In this document: positions 25,198 to 33,136 of the stretch, piece by piece | Layout of the letters: every line of letters begins with the position of its first letter | Numbering within the stretch: the stretch's first letter is position 1 | Assembly (NCBI RefSeq): GCF_026460945.1 | Contig: NZ_JAOVZV010000004.1 | Coordinates: forward strand, 1-45,686 | Direction of reading: 5' to 3' | DNA from: Chryseobacterium luquanense | Lineage (GTDB): Bacteria > Bacteroidota > Bacteroidia > Flavobacteriales > Weeksellaceae | DNA length: 45,686 nt | Notes under the pieces: model-generated | What the model saw: only the letters and a program-made list of their open reading frames with translations | Told to the model about the DNA's origin: nothing | Database searches by the model: none | Position numbers and translations under genes: made by a program

Positions 25198-25263
25198 TCT
25201 CTCGCAGATTTTGTGGATTGTACAGATTGAATTTAAATCTGAATTATCTGCCAAATCTGCGAG
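25198..25263. repeat. Copy 3 of the CTCGCAGATTTTG repeat, folded as a nested hairpin
   Basis: CTCGCAGATTTTG (25201-25213) pairs with CAAATCTGCGAG (25252-25263), and an inner CAGATT (25223-25228) pairs with AATCTG (25236-25241). It sits between convergent genes ending at 25190 and 25268 and probably also acts as a two-way terminator. Confidence 0.65.
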
Positions 25264-25267
25264 CGTC

Positions 25268-25654
25268 TTATTTATTTTCGAAAATATCTTCTCGGAGATT
25301 ATTTTTATGCGTTCTTCCCCATTCGGAAAGTGCCATTATCACTGGCTTCAGCGTTTTGCTGTAATCTGTGGAAATGTATTCTACGACCACAGGCGTTTGT
25401 TCGCTGTGAACTATTCTTTTCACAAAACCATTGAGTTCTAAATCTTTCAACTCGTTCGAAAGCACTCTTGCAGATATTCCGGCAACGATTCTTTGAAGCT
25501 CATTGAAACGAATGCTTCCCTGTTCCTGCAATGCGATAATAATTTTCAGTTTCCATTTTCCGCCGATGACATAAATCGCATCTTCCACAGACGACAGACT
25601 TTCGGAACATCTGCGAGCAGTAATTGGTTCTTCTAATTCAATACTTTTTTCCAT
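25268..25654 (-). CDS. HxlR family transcriptional regulator
   Basis: The protein (128 residues from ATG 25654) is a winged-helix HxlR protein: CSESLSSVEDAIYVIGGKWK, then IIIALQEQGSIRFNELQR, then GISARVLSNELKDLELNGF and the wing VEYISTDYSKTLKPVI. The single Cys of the family's redox-sensing members is present near residue 15 (ARRCSE). The longer start at 25702 lies in the operator region and is rejected. It diverges from a quinone reductase/azoreductase-like gene, the same arrangement as YodB-type regulators that respond to quinones and diamide. A redox-switch role is inferred from that similarity. Confidence 0.9.
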   Translation of the reverse strand: MEKSIELEEPITARRCSESLSSVEDAIYVIGGKWKLKIIIALQEQGSIRFNELQRIVAGISARVLSNELKDLELNGFVKRIVHSEQTPVVVEYISTDYSKTLKPVIMALSEWGRTHKNNLREDIFENK

Positions 25655-25678
25655 AAAAATAAGCTTCACTAACTCAAA

Positions 25679-25709
25679 GGTTACTACTAACCTTTTGTTC
25701 ACTACTAAC
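25679..25709. promoter_or_regulatory. Candidate HxlR operator in the divergent region
   Basis: GGTTACTACTAACC (25679-25692) is a perfect inverted repeat with a CTAC centre. Its ACTACTAAC core (25683-25691) recurs at 25701-25709, an 18-bp step. It lies between the HxlR gene and the -7 element of the reductase gene, where a repressor would act. Confidence 0.6.
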
Positions 25710-25729
25710 TTTTAACAAGCAAATGTACA

Positions 25730-25737
25730 TAATTTTG
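25730..25737 (+). promoter_or_regulatory. Candidate -7 element (TAATTTTG) for the azoreductase-like gene
   Basis: An exact TAnnTTTG match 25 bases ahead of the ATG at 25763 and 20 bases downstream of the operator-like repeats. Confidence 0.6.
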
Positions 25738-25762
25738 TCGAAGAATTTAATCATCAAAAAAA

Positions 25763-26365
25763 ATGAAAAACATACTTCACATTATTTCAAGTCCAAGAAA
25801 GGATTTGTCCGCAAGCAGAAAATTAGGAAATGCCGTTATTGAAAAAATCCAGGGAAAATATCCTGACAGCCTGGTGAAAGAACGCGACCTTACAAAAAAC
25901 CTTGTTCCGCTTTTGGAAGAAGCACACATCAACACATTTTTCTCTCCCGCAGAAAGTCATTCTCCCGAGCAACAGTCCATCAATGCCTATTCTGAAAATT
26001 TGATTTCGGAACTTCAGGAAGCCGACATCATTGTCATCGATTCTCCGATGTATAATTTCTCCGTTCCCGCGACACTCAGAGCATATTTTGATTTCACTTC
26101 CAGAGCAGGCTACACTTTCAAATACAGCGAAAAAGGTCCTGAAGGTTTGTTGAATGACAAGAAATTATACATTGCATTCGCATCGGGAAATATTTATTCG
26201 GAAGGTCCTTATCAGATTTATGATTCGAATGTTCCTTATGTAAAAAATGTTTTTGGTTTCTATGGCGTCACAGATGTCAGCGTGTTTCGGGCAGAAGGTT
26301 TGTCGATTCCGGGAATTATGGAAAATGCCCTGGCAAAAGGAATTGACAGCATTGTTATTGACTAA
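25763..26365 (+). CDS. FMN-dependent NAD(P)H oxidoreductase, azoreductase/quinone reductase type
   Basis: The 200-residue flavodoxin-fold protein has the FMN phosphate loop IISSPRKDLSASRKL (8-22), the middle IDSPMYNFSVPATLRAYFD (about 93-111), and the C-terminal half with FASGNIY and GFYGVTDVSVFRAEG. This matches the AzoR family (about 200 residues). It should reduce quinones or azo compounds by two electrons, protecting against electrophile stress in the cytoplasm. It is divergent from the HxlR gene, with an exact -7 element and operator-like repeats between. A strong terminator follows. Confidence 0.92.
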   Translation: MKNILHIISSPRKDLSASRKLGNAVIEKIQGKYPDSLVKERDLTKNLVPLLEEAHINTFFSPAESHSPEQQSINAYSENLISELQEADIIVIDSPMYNFSVPATLRAYFDFTSRAGYTFKYSEKGPEGLLNDKKLYIAFASGNIYSEGPYQIYDSNVPYVKNVFGFYGVTDVSVFRAEGLSIPGIMENALAKGIDSIVID

Positions 26366-26388
26366 TCTTTAAATTAATTTGTTAATAA

Positions 26389-26426
26389 AAGAAGGCTTTT
26401 CAATTAATGAAAAGCCTTCTTTGTTT
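26389..26426. terminator. Bidirectional terminator
   Basis: AAGAAGGCTTTTC (26389-26401) and GAAAAGCCTTCTT (26409-26421) form a perfect 13-bp stem with a 7-base loop, flanked by A- and T-runs. It lies between the convergent azoreductase and dihydroorotase genes. Confidence 0.95.
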
Positions 26427-27767
26427 TTATTCCCGAACTTCAAAAAGCAATCGCTCTCCGAATTTTTCCTCATTGATTTTTCCATTCTCATAAACCAAAT
26501 TTCCATTGACAAAAGTGTGCGTCACTTTCGAATGAAACTCAGTTCCTTCCAACGGACTCCAGCCACATTTGTACAAAATATTTTCTTTGGAAACCGTCCA
26601 GTTTTCATCCAAATCTACCAAAACCAAATCCGCTTTGTAACCTTCTCTCACAAAACCTCTTTTCTCAATTCTAAATAGAATCGCAGGATTATGACACATT
26701 TTCTCCACAATTTTCTCCAAAGTGATTTTTCCACTTCGGAAATTCTCCAACATCACGACCAAAGAATGTTGAACCAAAGGTGCTCCGGAAGGACATTTCG
26801 TATAAACATTCTGCTTTTCTTCCCAAGTGTGAGGCGCGTGGTCGGTGGCGATGACATCAATTCTGTCATCCAAAAGAGCTTCCCAAAGTCCGTCTTTATC
26901 TTTTAAAGTTTTGACCGCCGGATTCCATTTGATGAGGTTTCCTTTTGTCTCGTAATCTTCATTGGTAAAAGTCAGGTGATGAACACAAACTTCGGCCGTT
27001 ATTTTTTTCTCTTTTAATGGAATATCATTTCTGAAAAGGTCTGTTTCAATCGCTGTTGACAAATGGAAAACGTGAAGTCTTGCACCGGTTTTTTGTGCTA
27101 ATTCAATTGCTTTTGAAGATGATTTATAACAAGCTTCCTCACTTCTTATCAAGTGATGAAATTTCACAGGAATATCGTCGCCAAATTCCGCTTTGTACTT
27201 TTCCGTGTTTTCGCGAATCGTCGCTTCATCTTCGCAATGAACGGCAATCAACATTTTGGTATTGCTGAAAATATTTTCTAAAGTTTCTGGATTATCAACC
27301 AACATATTTCCTGTGGATGAACCTAAAAACAATTTAATTCCGGGAACATTTCTTGGATTTGTCTTTAAAACTTCTTCTAAATTATCGTTCGTTCCGCCCA
27401 TCATAAAACCATAATTAGCGTAGGATTTTTGAGAAGCGATTTCGTATTTATCCGCCAATAATTTCTGAGTTACAGCATTTGGAACCGTATTCGGCTGTTC
27501 GATAAAACTAGTCGTTCCACCAGCAATTGCTGAACGAGATTCTGATTCAATATCACCTTTATGCGTTAAACCCGGCTCACGGAAATGCACCTGATCATCA
27601 ATAATTCCCGGTAACAGATATTTTCCGGAAGCATCGATAATTTGGTCCACATTTTCTTCAGAAATATCTTTTGAAATTTTTGAAATCAAATCATTTTCAA
27701 TCAGAATATCACTTTGGAAAACCAGATTTTCATTGACGATTTGGGCGTTTTTTATTAGAATTTTCAT
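26427..27767 (-). CDS. pyrC: Dihydroorotase
   Basis: The 446-residue amidohydrolase has the class I dihydroorotase pattern: PGIIDDQVHFREPG (His61, Arg63), the carboxylated lysine candidate Lys145 in GIKLFLGSSTGN, His177 in AVHCEDEA, His235 in HVFHLST, and Asp309 in ATDHAPHTWEEK. It catalyses cyclisation of carbamoyl-aspartate to dihydroorotate in pyrimidine synthesis. The first His of the usual DxHxH metal motif is Gln59 here; this variant looks familiar from other Bacteroidota, but it means one metal ligand is missing. No other pyrimidine gene is adjacent. The -7 element TAAATTTG lies at 27801-27808. Confidence 0.93.
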   Translation of the reverse strand: MKILIKNAQIVNENLVFQSDILIENDLISKISKDISEENVDQIIDASGKYLLPGIIDDQVHFREPGLTHKGDIESESRSAIAGGTTSFIEQPNTVPNAVTQKLLADKYEIASQKSYANYGFMMGGTNDNLEEVLKTNPRNVPGIKLFLGSSTGNMLVDNPETLENIFSNTKMLIAVHCEDEATIRENTEKYKAEFGDDIPVKFHHLIRSEEACYKSSSKAIELAQKTGARLHVFHLSTAIETDLFRNDIPLKEKKITAEVCVHHLTFTNEDYETKGNLIKWNPAVKTLKDKDGLWEALLDDRIDVIATDHAPHTWEEKQNVYTKCPSGAPLVQHSLVVMLENFRSGKITLEKIVEKMCHNPAILFRIEKRGFVREGYKADLVLVDLDENWTVSKENILYKCGWSPLEGTEFHSKVTHTFVNGNLVYENGKINEEKFGERLLFEVRE

Positions 27768-27800
27768 TTTTATTTTTTAGATATAAAGATTTGTATTGCA

Positions 27801-27808
27801 CAAATTTA
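27801..27808 (-). promoter_or_regulatory. Candidate -7 element (TAAATTTG) for pyrC
   Basis: The minus-strand TAAATTTG is an exact match 34 bases before the start codon, in the 122-bp divergent region shared with the flippase gene. Confidence 0.45.
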
Positions 27809-27863
27809 ATATTTTCAGGAATGATTTTTAAACTTAAGTCTGAAAATTGTGAATTCTAATATT

Positions 27864-27871
27864 TACATTTG
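27864..27871 (+). promoter_or_regulatory. Candidate -7 element (TACATTTG) for the flippase operon
   Basis: An exact TAnnTTTG match 18 bases ahead of the TTG at 27890. It contains the last bases of an alternative upstream TTG start (27869), which is therefore unlikely. Confidence 0.6.
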
Positions 27872-27889
27872 CACTTTAAAAAAATTAAT

Positions 27890-29350
27890 TTGTACAAGAA
27901 ATTATTTGGGCAAACTGCAGTGTACGGACTGAGTTCGGTTTTGGTGAGGATTTTTCCTTTCCTGATTGCACCCATCGTGACCAATTCATTCGGACCTTCG
28001 GCATCATCACCTTTTGTAGATTGGTATTCTATTGCCGGAGTGATCACGGTTTTCTTGACCCACGGAATGGAAACTTCTTTTTTCCGTTTTGCTCAGGAAG
28101 GCGATATCGATAAAAAAACTCTGGTATCTACTACGGCACTGAGCATTTTAGGAATTGGTTTGATTTATCTTATTTTAGGATATGCTTTCAGGCAGGAACT
28201 TGCGAATGCGTTTGAAACACCTGATCAGGTTAATTATCTTGTCATTTTTCTTTTCATTCTTTCATTTGATGCTTTTGCGACGATTCCGTCGGCAGTTTTA
28301 AGATTAGAAGGAAAACCAATTTTATATACCATTTCAAAGGTTGCAGGATCACTGGTTTATTATTTTCTAATCGTATTTTTCATCAAGTGGCTTCCTCATT
28401 ATCCTGACGGAATTTTAGGATTAAAATATGATCCGGAAATTGGTGTCGGATATGTTTTTATTGCCAACCTGGTTCAGAGCATCATCACATTAGCGATTGT
28501 AGGGAAAGAATTCGTCAACTTCAGTTTCAGAAAGTTTGATTTTAAACTTTGGAAAAGAATCATGAGCTACTCGTGGCCGGTAATGGTTGCAGGATTAGCC
28601 GGAGTAATCAACCAGACTTTAGATAGACAGTTTTTAAAATATTTACTTCCAAAAGAAGAAGCCAAACATCAGATTGGTGTCTATGGCGGAGTTTATAAGA
28701 TTGCCACTTTTATAACGGTTTTCCGACAGGCCTATCAATTGGGAATTGAACCCTATTTCTTTTCAAGTTTTAAAGACAAAAACAATCACAAAACGTATGC
28801 AGTTCTCATGGATGTATTTGTGATCTGCAATTGTCTTATCTACATCGGATTAATGGTAAACCTTCAATGGATTTCTGAAAAATACTTAGGGAACCCTCTT
28901 TATTTTGAAGGTATTGAAATTATTCCTTTTGTGATGCTCGGTGCATTATTTTTAGGAATTTATCTGAATCTTTCGATTTGGTATAAATTATCCGATCAAA
29001 CAAGAGTCGGATTATACATTTCATTGATCGGAGCGGCAATTACCATAATTATCAACTTTACATTTATTCCGAAATATGGTTATTGGGCAAGTGCTTTTGC
29101 AGCGTTAATTACTTACACAAGTATGATGGTTATTTCCTATATTTGGGGAAGAGCACAATACCCAATTCATTATAACACAAAAAAAATCCTTGTATATCTT
29201 TCGTTATCCATTGCAATTTCTATGATTTCGTTCTATTATTTTAGAAATAATTACTTCATAGGAAACGGATTATTCATTTTCTTTATTGCATTTTTAGCTT
29301 ATAACGAAAAAACAATGATTAATAAAATACTCAGAAAAACTAATAACTAA
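27890..29350 (+). CDS. Oligosaccharide flippase family protein (MATE/MOP superfamily)
   Basis: The protein (486 residues from TTG 27890) has about 12-14 hydrophobic helices and the RfbX/Wzx-type start YKKLFGQTAVYGLSSVL. Its relatives move lipid-linked sugars or peptidoglycan precursors across the inner membrane. The TTG start is unusual but puts YKKL right at the N-terminus, as I recall for flavobacterial relatives; the alternative TTG at 27869 lies in the -7 element. It is followed after 24 bases by a sugar nucleotidyltransferase, so a role in envelope glycan assembly is likely. A peptidoglycan lipid II role cannot be excluded. Confidence 0.85.
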   Translation: MYKKLFGQTAVYGLSSVLVRIFPFLIAPIVTNSFGPSASSPFVDWYSIAGVITVFLTHGMETSFFRFAQEGDIDKKTLVSTTALSILGIGLIYLILGYAFRQELANAFETPDQVNYLVIFLFILSFDAFATIPSAVLRLEGKPILYTISKVAGSLVYYFLIVFFIKWLPHYPDGILGLKYDPEIGVGYVFIANLVQSIITLAIVGKEFVNFSFRKFDFKLWKRIMSYSWPVMVAGLAGVINQTLDRQFLKYLLPKEEAKHQIGVYGGVYKIATFITVFRQAYQLGIEPYFFSSFKDKNNHKTYAVLMDVFVICNCLIYIGLMVNLQWISEKYLGNPLYFEGIEIIPFVMLGALFLGIYLNLSIWYKLSDQTRVGLYISLIGAAITIIINFTFIPKYGYWASAFAALITYTSMMVISYIWGRAQYPIHYNTKKILVYLSLSIAISMISFYYFRNNYFIGNGLFIFFIAFLAYNEKTMINKILRKTNN

Positions 29351-29374
29351 TAATTTTAAAACAAACATTCATTT

Positions 29375-30391
29375 ATGAAAATTATTGTTCCAATGGCCGG
29401 AAAAGGCTCAAGATTGAGACCACATACGTTAACCGTTCCAAAACCATTGATTCCGATTGCCGGAAAACCGATTGTACAGAGATTAGTAGAAGATATTGCA
29501 AAAGTTGCAGGAGAAACAATCGATGAAGTAGCTTTCATTATCGGCGATTTTGGAGCCGAAGTAGAAGCTTCACTTATTAAAATTGCTGAAAACCTTGGGG
29601 CAAAAGCAAGCATATACACTCAAGATGTAGCATTAGGAACAGCACATGCCATTAAATGCGCCGAAGCGTCAATGAAAGGAAATGTTGTAGTTGCTTTTGC
29701 CGATACTTTATTCAGAGCAGATTTTACGTTAGATACCAATTCAGACGGTGTAATTTGGGTAAAAAAAGTAGAAGATCCTTCGGCTTTTGGAGTTGTAAAA
29801 TTAGATGACTACGGTTTTATTACAGATTTTATAGAAAAACCTCAAACTTTTATTTCAGATCTTGCCATCATCGGAATTTATTATTTCAATTCAGCAGAAA
29901 AATTGATGGATGAGATTAATCACATCATGGATAACAACATTAAAGTTAGTGGTGAATATCAGTTGACAACCGCACTAGAAAATCTTCGTCAGAAAGGCGC
30001 AAAATTCTCTTTAGGAAAAGTAGATGATTGGATGGATTGTGGAAATAAAAATGCTACAGTTGAAACCAACGGCAAGATTCTAGAATATGAAAAAGACGAA
30101 TTTACAGGATTTCCTCAGTCGGCAAACATTCAGAATTCTTTGATTATTCAGCCTTGCTATATCGGTGAAGATGTTGAGATTTCAAACTCTAAGATTGGAC
30201 CTTACGTTTCTTTAGGAAAAGGCACGAAAATAATCAACTCTAATATTGATAACTCTTTGATTCAGGAAAAAACAGTAATTGATCACGGAAACCTTTCCAA
30301 TTCAATGATTGGAAGTTCAGCTCATTATTTTGGAGTTGCAAGGGAAATTTCTTTGGGAGATTTTTCTGTTTTAGACTTTTTATCGAAATAA
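29375..30391 (+). CDS. Sugar-phosphate nucleotidyltransferase with left-handed beta-helix tail
   Basis: The 338-residue protein has the nucleotidyl transferase start MKIIVPMAGKGSRLRPHTLT with the GxGxRL loop at 9-14, PKPLIPIAGKP at 23-32, GTAHAIKCAE, VVVAFADTLF and SGEYQLTTAL. From about residue 240 there are hexapeptide-type repeats (IQPCYIGEDVEI, SKIGPYVSLGKGTKI) of a left-handed beta-helix. It should make an NDP-sugar (glucose- or mannose-1-phosphate type). The exact sugar cannot be told; RmlA-like and GlmU-like relatives are both plausible. Its neighbours suggest it feeds envelope glycan synthesis. Confidence 0.88.
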   Translation: MKIIVPMAGKGSRLRPHTLTVPKPLIPIAGKPIVQRLVEDIAKVAGETIDEVAFIIGDFGAEVEASLIKIAENLGAKASIYTQDVALGTAHAIKCAEASMKGNVVVAFADTLFRADFTLDTNSDGVIWVKKVEDPSAFGVVKLDDYGFITDFIEKPQTFISDLAIIGIYYFNSAEKLMDEINHIMDNNIKVSGEYQLTTALENLRQKGAKFSLGKVDDWMDCGNKNATVETNGKILEYEKDEFTGFPQSANIQNSLIIQPCYIGEDVEISNSKIGPYVSLGKGTKIINSNIDNSLIQEKTVIDHGNLSNSMIGSSAHYFGVAREISLGDFSVLDFLSK

Positions 30392-30414
30392 ATTAAACTA
30401 AATAACGTTGACAA

Positions 30415-30443
30415 AAACCACACAATATCATTTTGTGTGGTTT
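30415..30443 (+). terminator. Hairpin between nucleotidyltransferase and DUF4292 genes
   Basis: AAACCACACAA (30415-30425) pairs perfectly with TTGTGTGGTTT (30433-30443). The 3' side has only a short T-run, so it may attenuate rather than end transcription, or shield a processing site within the operon. Confidence 0.6.
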
Positions 30444-30479
30444 GGCGTTAATATTGTAAAAGATTATTTAAATTTGAAT

Positions 30480-31325
30480 ATGAAAAATTGGGCTATCTTA
30501 TTGATAATTACACTTACTATACTTTCCTGTAAAAGCAGAAAAGCATTAAATCAGACTTCTTCAGAGAATGACAGCATTCAAGTGGAAAAATCAGACGATA
30601 AGAACGACCCGAAAAATGCCAAAAACATTCAGGATCGATTAACTTTTTATGAAAAAATTCTTCTTCATCCTAAATTTGAGCATGTAAAAATCAACAGTAA
30701 AATTACAGCAAGCGATTTGAGAGTAAGCCCACTTGACGCAACCATTTATATTGAAAATGATAAAAAAACATGGGCAAATATTTCTTTTTGGGGAATCAAT
30801 GCTGCGAGAGCGATTATAACTCCGGAAGGAATTAAAGCTATTGACAAATACAATAAAAATTACATCGATTCCGATTTTGATTATCTGAATAATTTTCTAA
30901 ACGTTAATTTCATTGATTATAAGACCTTAGAAAAATTATTGATGGGGCGTACTTTTATGCATATCACCAACAGCAACTCAAATATTGTTAAAAATAATGA
31001 AGGCTATCAACTGACTTCAATTACCAATCAGAAGATTGTAACGGATGATGTTGTACGTGAATATAAAGTTGAAATGCAGTACACCGATGATTTTAATCTA
31101 AATTGGGTAAAATTACAAGATGTAAAATCCAATGATGCTATTGAGATCGTATATGAAAACTGGGAGACCTTTCCGAACGAAATAAAGCTTCCGAAAAATG
31201 TTAAAATAATTATAAAAGGCTCAAAATCGAGTCAAATTTTACTGGAAAACACGAAATTTGACTTTTCGAGGATGGAAACACCCTATTCAGTTCCAGCCAA
31301 TTATAAGAAAATTGATATTAAATGA
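30480..31325 (+). CDS. DUF4292 family lipoprotein
   Basis: The protein (281 residues from ATG 30480) has a lipoprotein signal (LLIITLTILSC, Cys17) and a mainly beta-strand body resembling LolA/DUF4292 proteins of Bacteroidota: FEHVKINSKITAS, ATIYIENDKKTWANISFWG, AARAIITPEGIKAID and a C-terminal PYSVPANYKKIDIK. LolA-like relatives bind lipids or lipoproteins at the outer membrane. The TTG at 30408 is a poor start because it precedes the signal peptide. The gene's last four bases overlap the EnvC-like gene (ATGA), so the two are coupled. The function is otherwise unproven. Confidence 0.82.
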   Translation: MKNWAILLIITLTILSCKSRKALNQTSSENDSIQVEKSDDKNDPKNAKNIQDRLTFYEKILLHPKFEHVKINSKITASDLRVSPLDATIYIENDKKTWANISFWGINAARAIITPEGIKAIDKYNKNYIDSDFDYLNNFLNVNFIDYKTLEKLLMGRTFMHITNSNSNIVKNNEGYQLTSITNQKIVTDDVVREYKVEMQYTDDFNLNWVKLQDVKSNDAIEIVYENWETFPNEIKLPKNVKIIIKGSKSSQILLENTKFDFSRMETPYSVPANYKKIDIK

Positions 31326-32881
31326 TTAAAAAAATTAGCTTTTTAATAGGCATTTTGCTGTTCGGATTACAATATGGTCAACAAAACAAAGAACAGTTGC
31401 AAAAGCAAAATGCTGATCTAAAAAAACAGATATCACAGATAAATTCAGATTTGGCAAAAACCAGAAACGAATCAAAATTATCTTTATCATATTTAAATAA
31501 CGTTAATAAAAAACTAGCGCTTAGAGAAAAAGTTTTTAATAACACTCAGAAAGAAAAAAGATTTATAGAAGATGAAATTTATCTTCGTCAACTGGAAATC
31601 AACAGACAAAACCGGGAACTTGCTGTTCTGAGAAAAAACTATGCTCAGGTTTTGGTTAATGCCTATAAAAACAAAGGTGTACAAAATAAAGTAACTTTTA
31701 TTCTCTCATCAAAAAGTTTGGGTGAAGCATTACGAAGAGTTCAATATTTAAAGCAATATTCAGATTATCAGGATAAAAAAGCAGCAGAAATAACAACCGC
31801 GGCCGTTGAGCTTAAAAAATCTGTTGCTCAAAAGAAAAAATCGGCCACAGAAAAAGAAAATTTACTTCTTAATCAGAAAAAAGATTTAACGACAATAAAT
31901 ATTGAGCGTGAACAAAAAGAGCAGTTGGTTACAGAATTCAAAAAGAACGAATCTAAGCTTACTGCCGATTTAAAACAAAAACAATCTCAGTCTAAAGCTT
32001 TAGAAGGACAAATCAGAGCAATTATTGCAGAAGAAATAAGAATTGCTAAAGCTGAAGAAGAAAGTAGAAGAAAGGCTGAAGCAGAAAAAATTCGTTTAGC
32101 AAAAATAGCAGCAGAGAGAGAAAAGGCAAGAATTGATGCTGAAGCAAAAGCGCGTGCAGAAGCTTTGGAAAGAGAAAGAAAACTAGCTGAAGCTGAAGTA
32201 AAAAAAGCAAATGAATTAGCTGCAAAAAGAGCAGAGGAAGAAAGAAAAAGAAATGAAGAAGCTGCAAGAAGTGAGGCAAGCGCAAAAGATGAAGCTAGAA
32301 AAATAGCCGCTAAAAAAGCCTCAGACGATGCAACAATAAAAGCAAGGGAGGCATCAGAAAAATTAAAAGAAGCAAGAGAAGCAGAAGCGGCTTTAGTAAA
32401 GAAAAAAGATGAAGACAAAAAAGCTGCAGAAACTAAAGCGATGACCAATTATGGGGTTTCTGCTCCAGCCGCAGGAAGTAATTTCGTTTCCAACAGAGGA
32501 CGAATTTCCATGCCTGCTCAAGGAACTATTACCCATAGATTTGGTAAACAGCAACATCCTGTTTTTAAAAATATTTGGGAGGAAAACAATGGAATAAAAA
32601 TATCTGTAGCAAAAGGAACCTCTGCAAGAGCAGTTTTTCCTGGTACAGTTTCTCAGGTGATTCCTTCCGCAGACGGGACCAAAACTGTAATGATAAAACA
32701 TGGTGATTATTTCACCATTTACTCAAATCTCAGTAGCAATACTGTTTCAAAGAACCAACAGGTTTCTGCAGGAACAGTTGTAGGAGCAGTTGCACAGGAT
32801 TTTGACGGAAGCTATACTCTTGATTTCCAGATTTGGAACGGAAGTCAGGCTGTCGATCCTCTTAGTTGGGTTTCGTATTAA
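31322..32881 (+). CDS. EnvC-like murein hydrolase activator (degenerate M23/LytM domain)
   Basis: The 519-residue protein has a signal peptide (residues 1-20), a long coiled coil (about 20-255) including a Glu/Lys/Ala-rich stretch to 370, and a C-terminal LytM domain (394-519). Active M23 enzymes need His, Asp and a His-x-His. Here His405 is kept but the Asp is Lys426 (NNGIKISV), and the HxH positions read T-L-D (residues 499-501, SYTLDFQIW). It is therefore most likely a non-enzymatic activator like E. coli EnvC, which opens septal amidases in the periplasm. It is translationally coupled to DUF4292 and followed by tatA. Confidence 0.88.
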   Translation: MIKKISFLIGILLFGLQYGQQNKEQLQKQNADLKKQISQINSDLAKTRNESKLSLSYLNNVNKKLALREKVFNNTQKEKRFIEDEIYLRQLEINRQNRELAVLRKNYAQVLVNAYKNKGVQNKVTFILSSKSLGEALRRVQYLKQYSDYQDKKAAEITTAAVELKKSVAQKKKSATEKENLLLNQKKDLTTINIEREQKEQLVTEFKKNESKLTADLKQKQSQSKALEGQIRAIIAEEIRIAKAEEESRRKAEAEKIRLAKIAAEREKARIDAEAKARAEALERERKLAEAEVKKANELAAKRAEEERKRNEEAARSEASAKDEARKIAAKKASDDATIKAREASEKLKEAREAEAALVKKKDEDKKAAETKAMTNYGVSAPAAGSNFVSNRGRISMPAQGTITHRFGKQQHPVFKNIWEENNGIKISVAKGTSARAVFPGTVSQVIPSADGTKTVMIKHGDYFTIYSNLSSNTVSKNQQVSAGTVVGAVAQDFDGSYTLDFQIWNGSQAVDPLSWVSY

Positions 32882-32911
32882 AAAAAGATTAACTTTACAA
32901 AAAATTTAGAA

Positions 32912-33124
32912 ATGAATACACTAACAATATTATCATTATCGTGGCAACACATCCTTATTGTTGCTATCATCCTTTTATTGCTTTTCGGAGGTAAAAAAAT
33001 CCCTGAATTGATGAGAGGTATGGGTTCTGGAATCAAAGAATTTAAAGATGCTATCAAAGAAGAAGACAAGCCAGGTTCTAAAACCGAAAACAATTCTTCA
33101 AATAATACAAACAGCAATTTATAA
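32912..33124 (+). CDS. tatA: Sec-independent protein translocase subunit TatA/TatE
   Basis: The 70-residue protein has one N-terminal transmembrane helix (about 10-28), the [20 protein letters not shown] amphipathic segment with FGxKKIPEL, and a charged, Asn/Ser-rich tail. This is the TatA/E family. It forms the pore of the twin-arginine pathway. No tatC or tatB is in the window. Position directly after the EnvC-like gene is notable because some septal amidases are Tat substrates in E. coli. Confidence 0.93.
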   Translation: MNTLTILSLSWQHILIVAIILLLLFGGKKIPELMRGMGSGIKEFKDAIKEEDKPGSKTENNSSNNTNSNL

Positions 33125-33136
33125 TTCTCAATTTCA

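Noticed and set aside
31987..32448. 153-residue Ser/Ala/Phe-rich ORF on the minus strand
   Set aside because: It is the antisense of the Glu/Lys/Ala-rich coiled coil of the EnvC-like gene and has no domain, promoter or context of its own.
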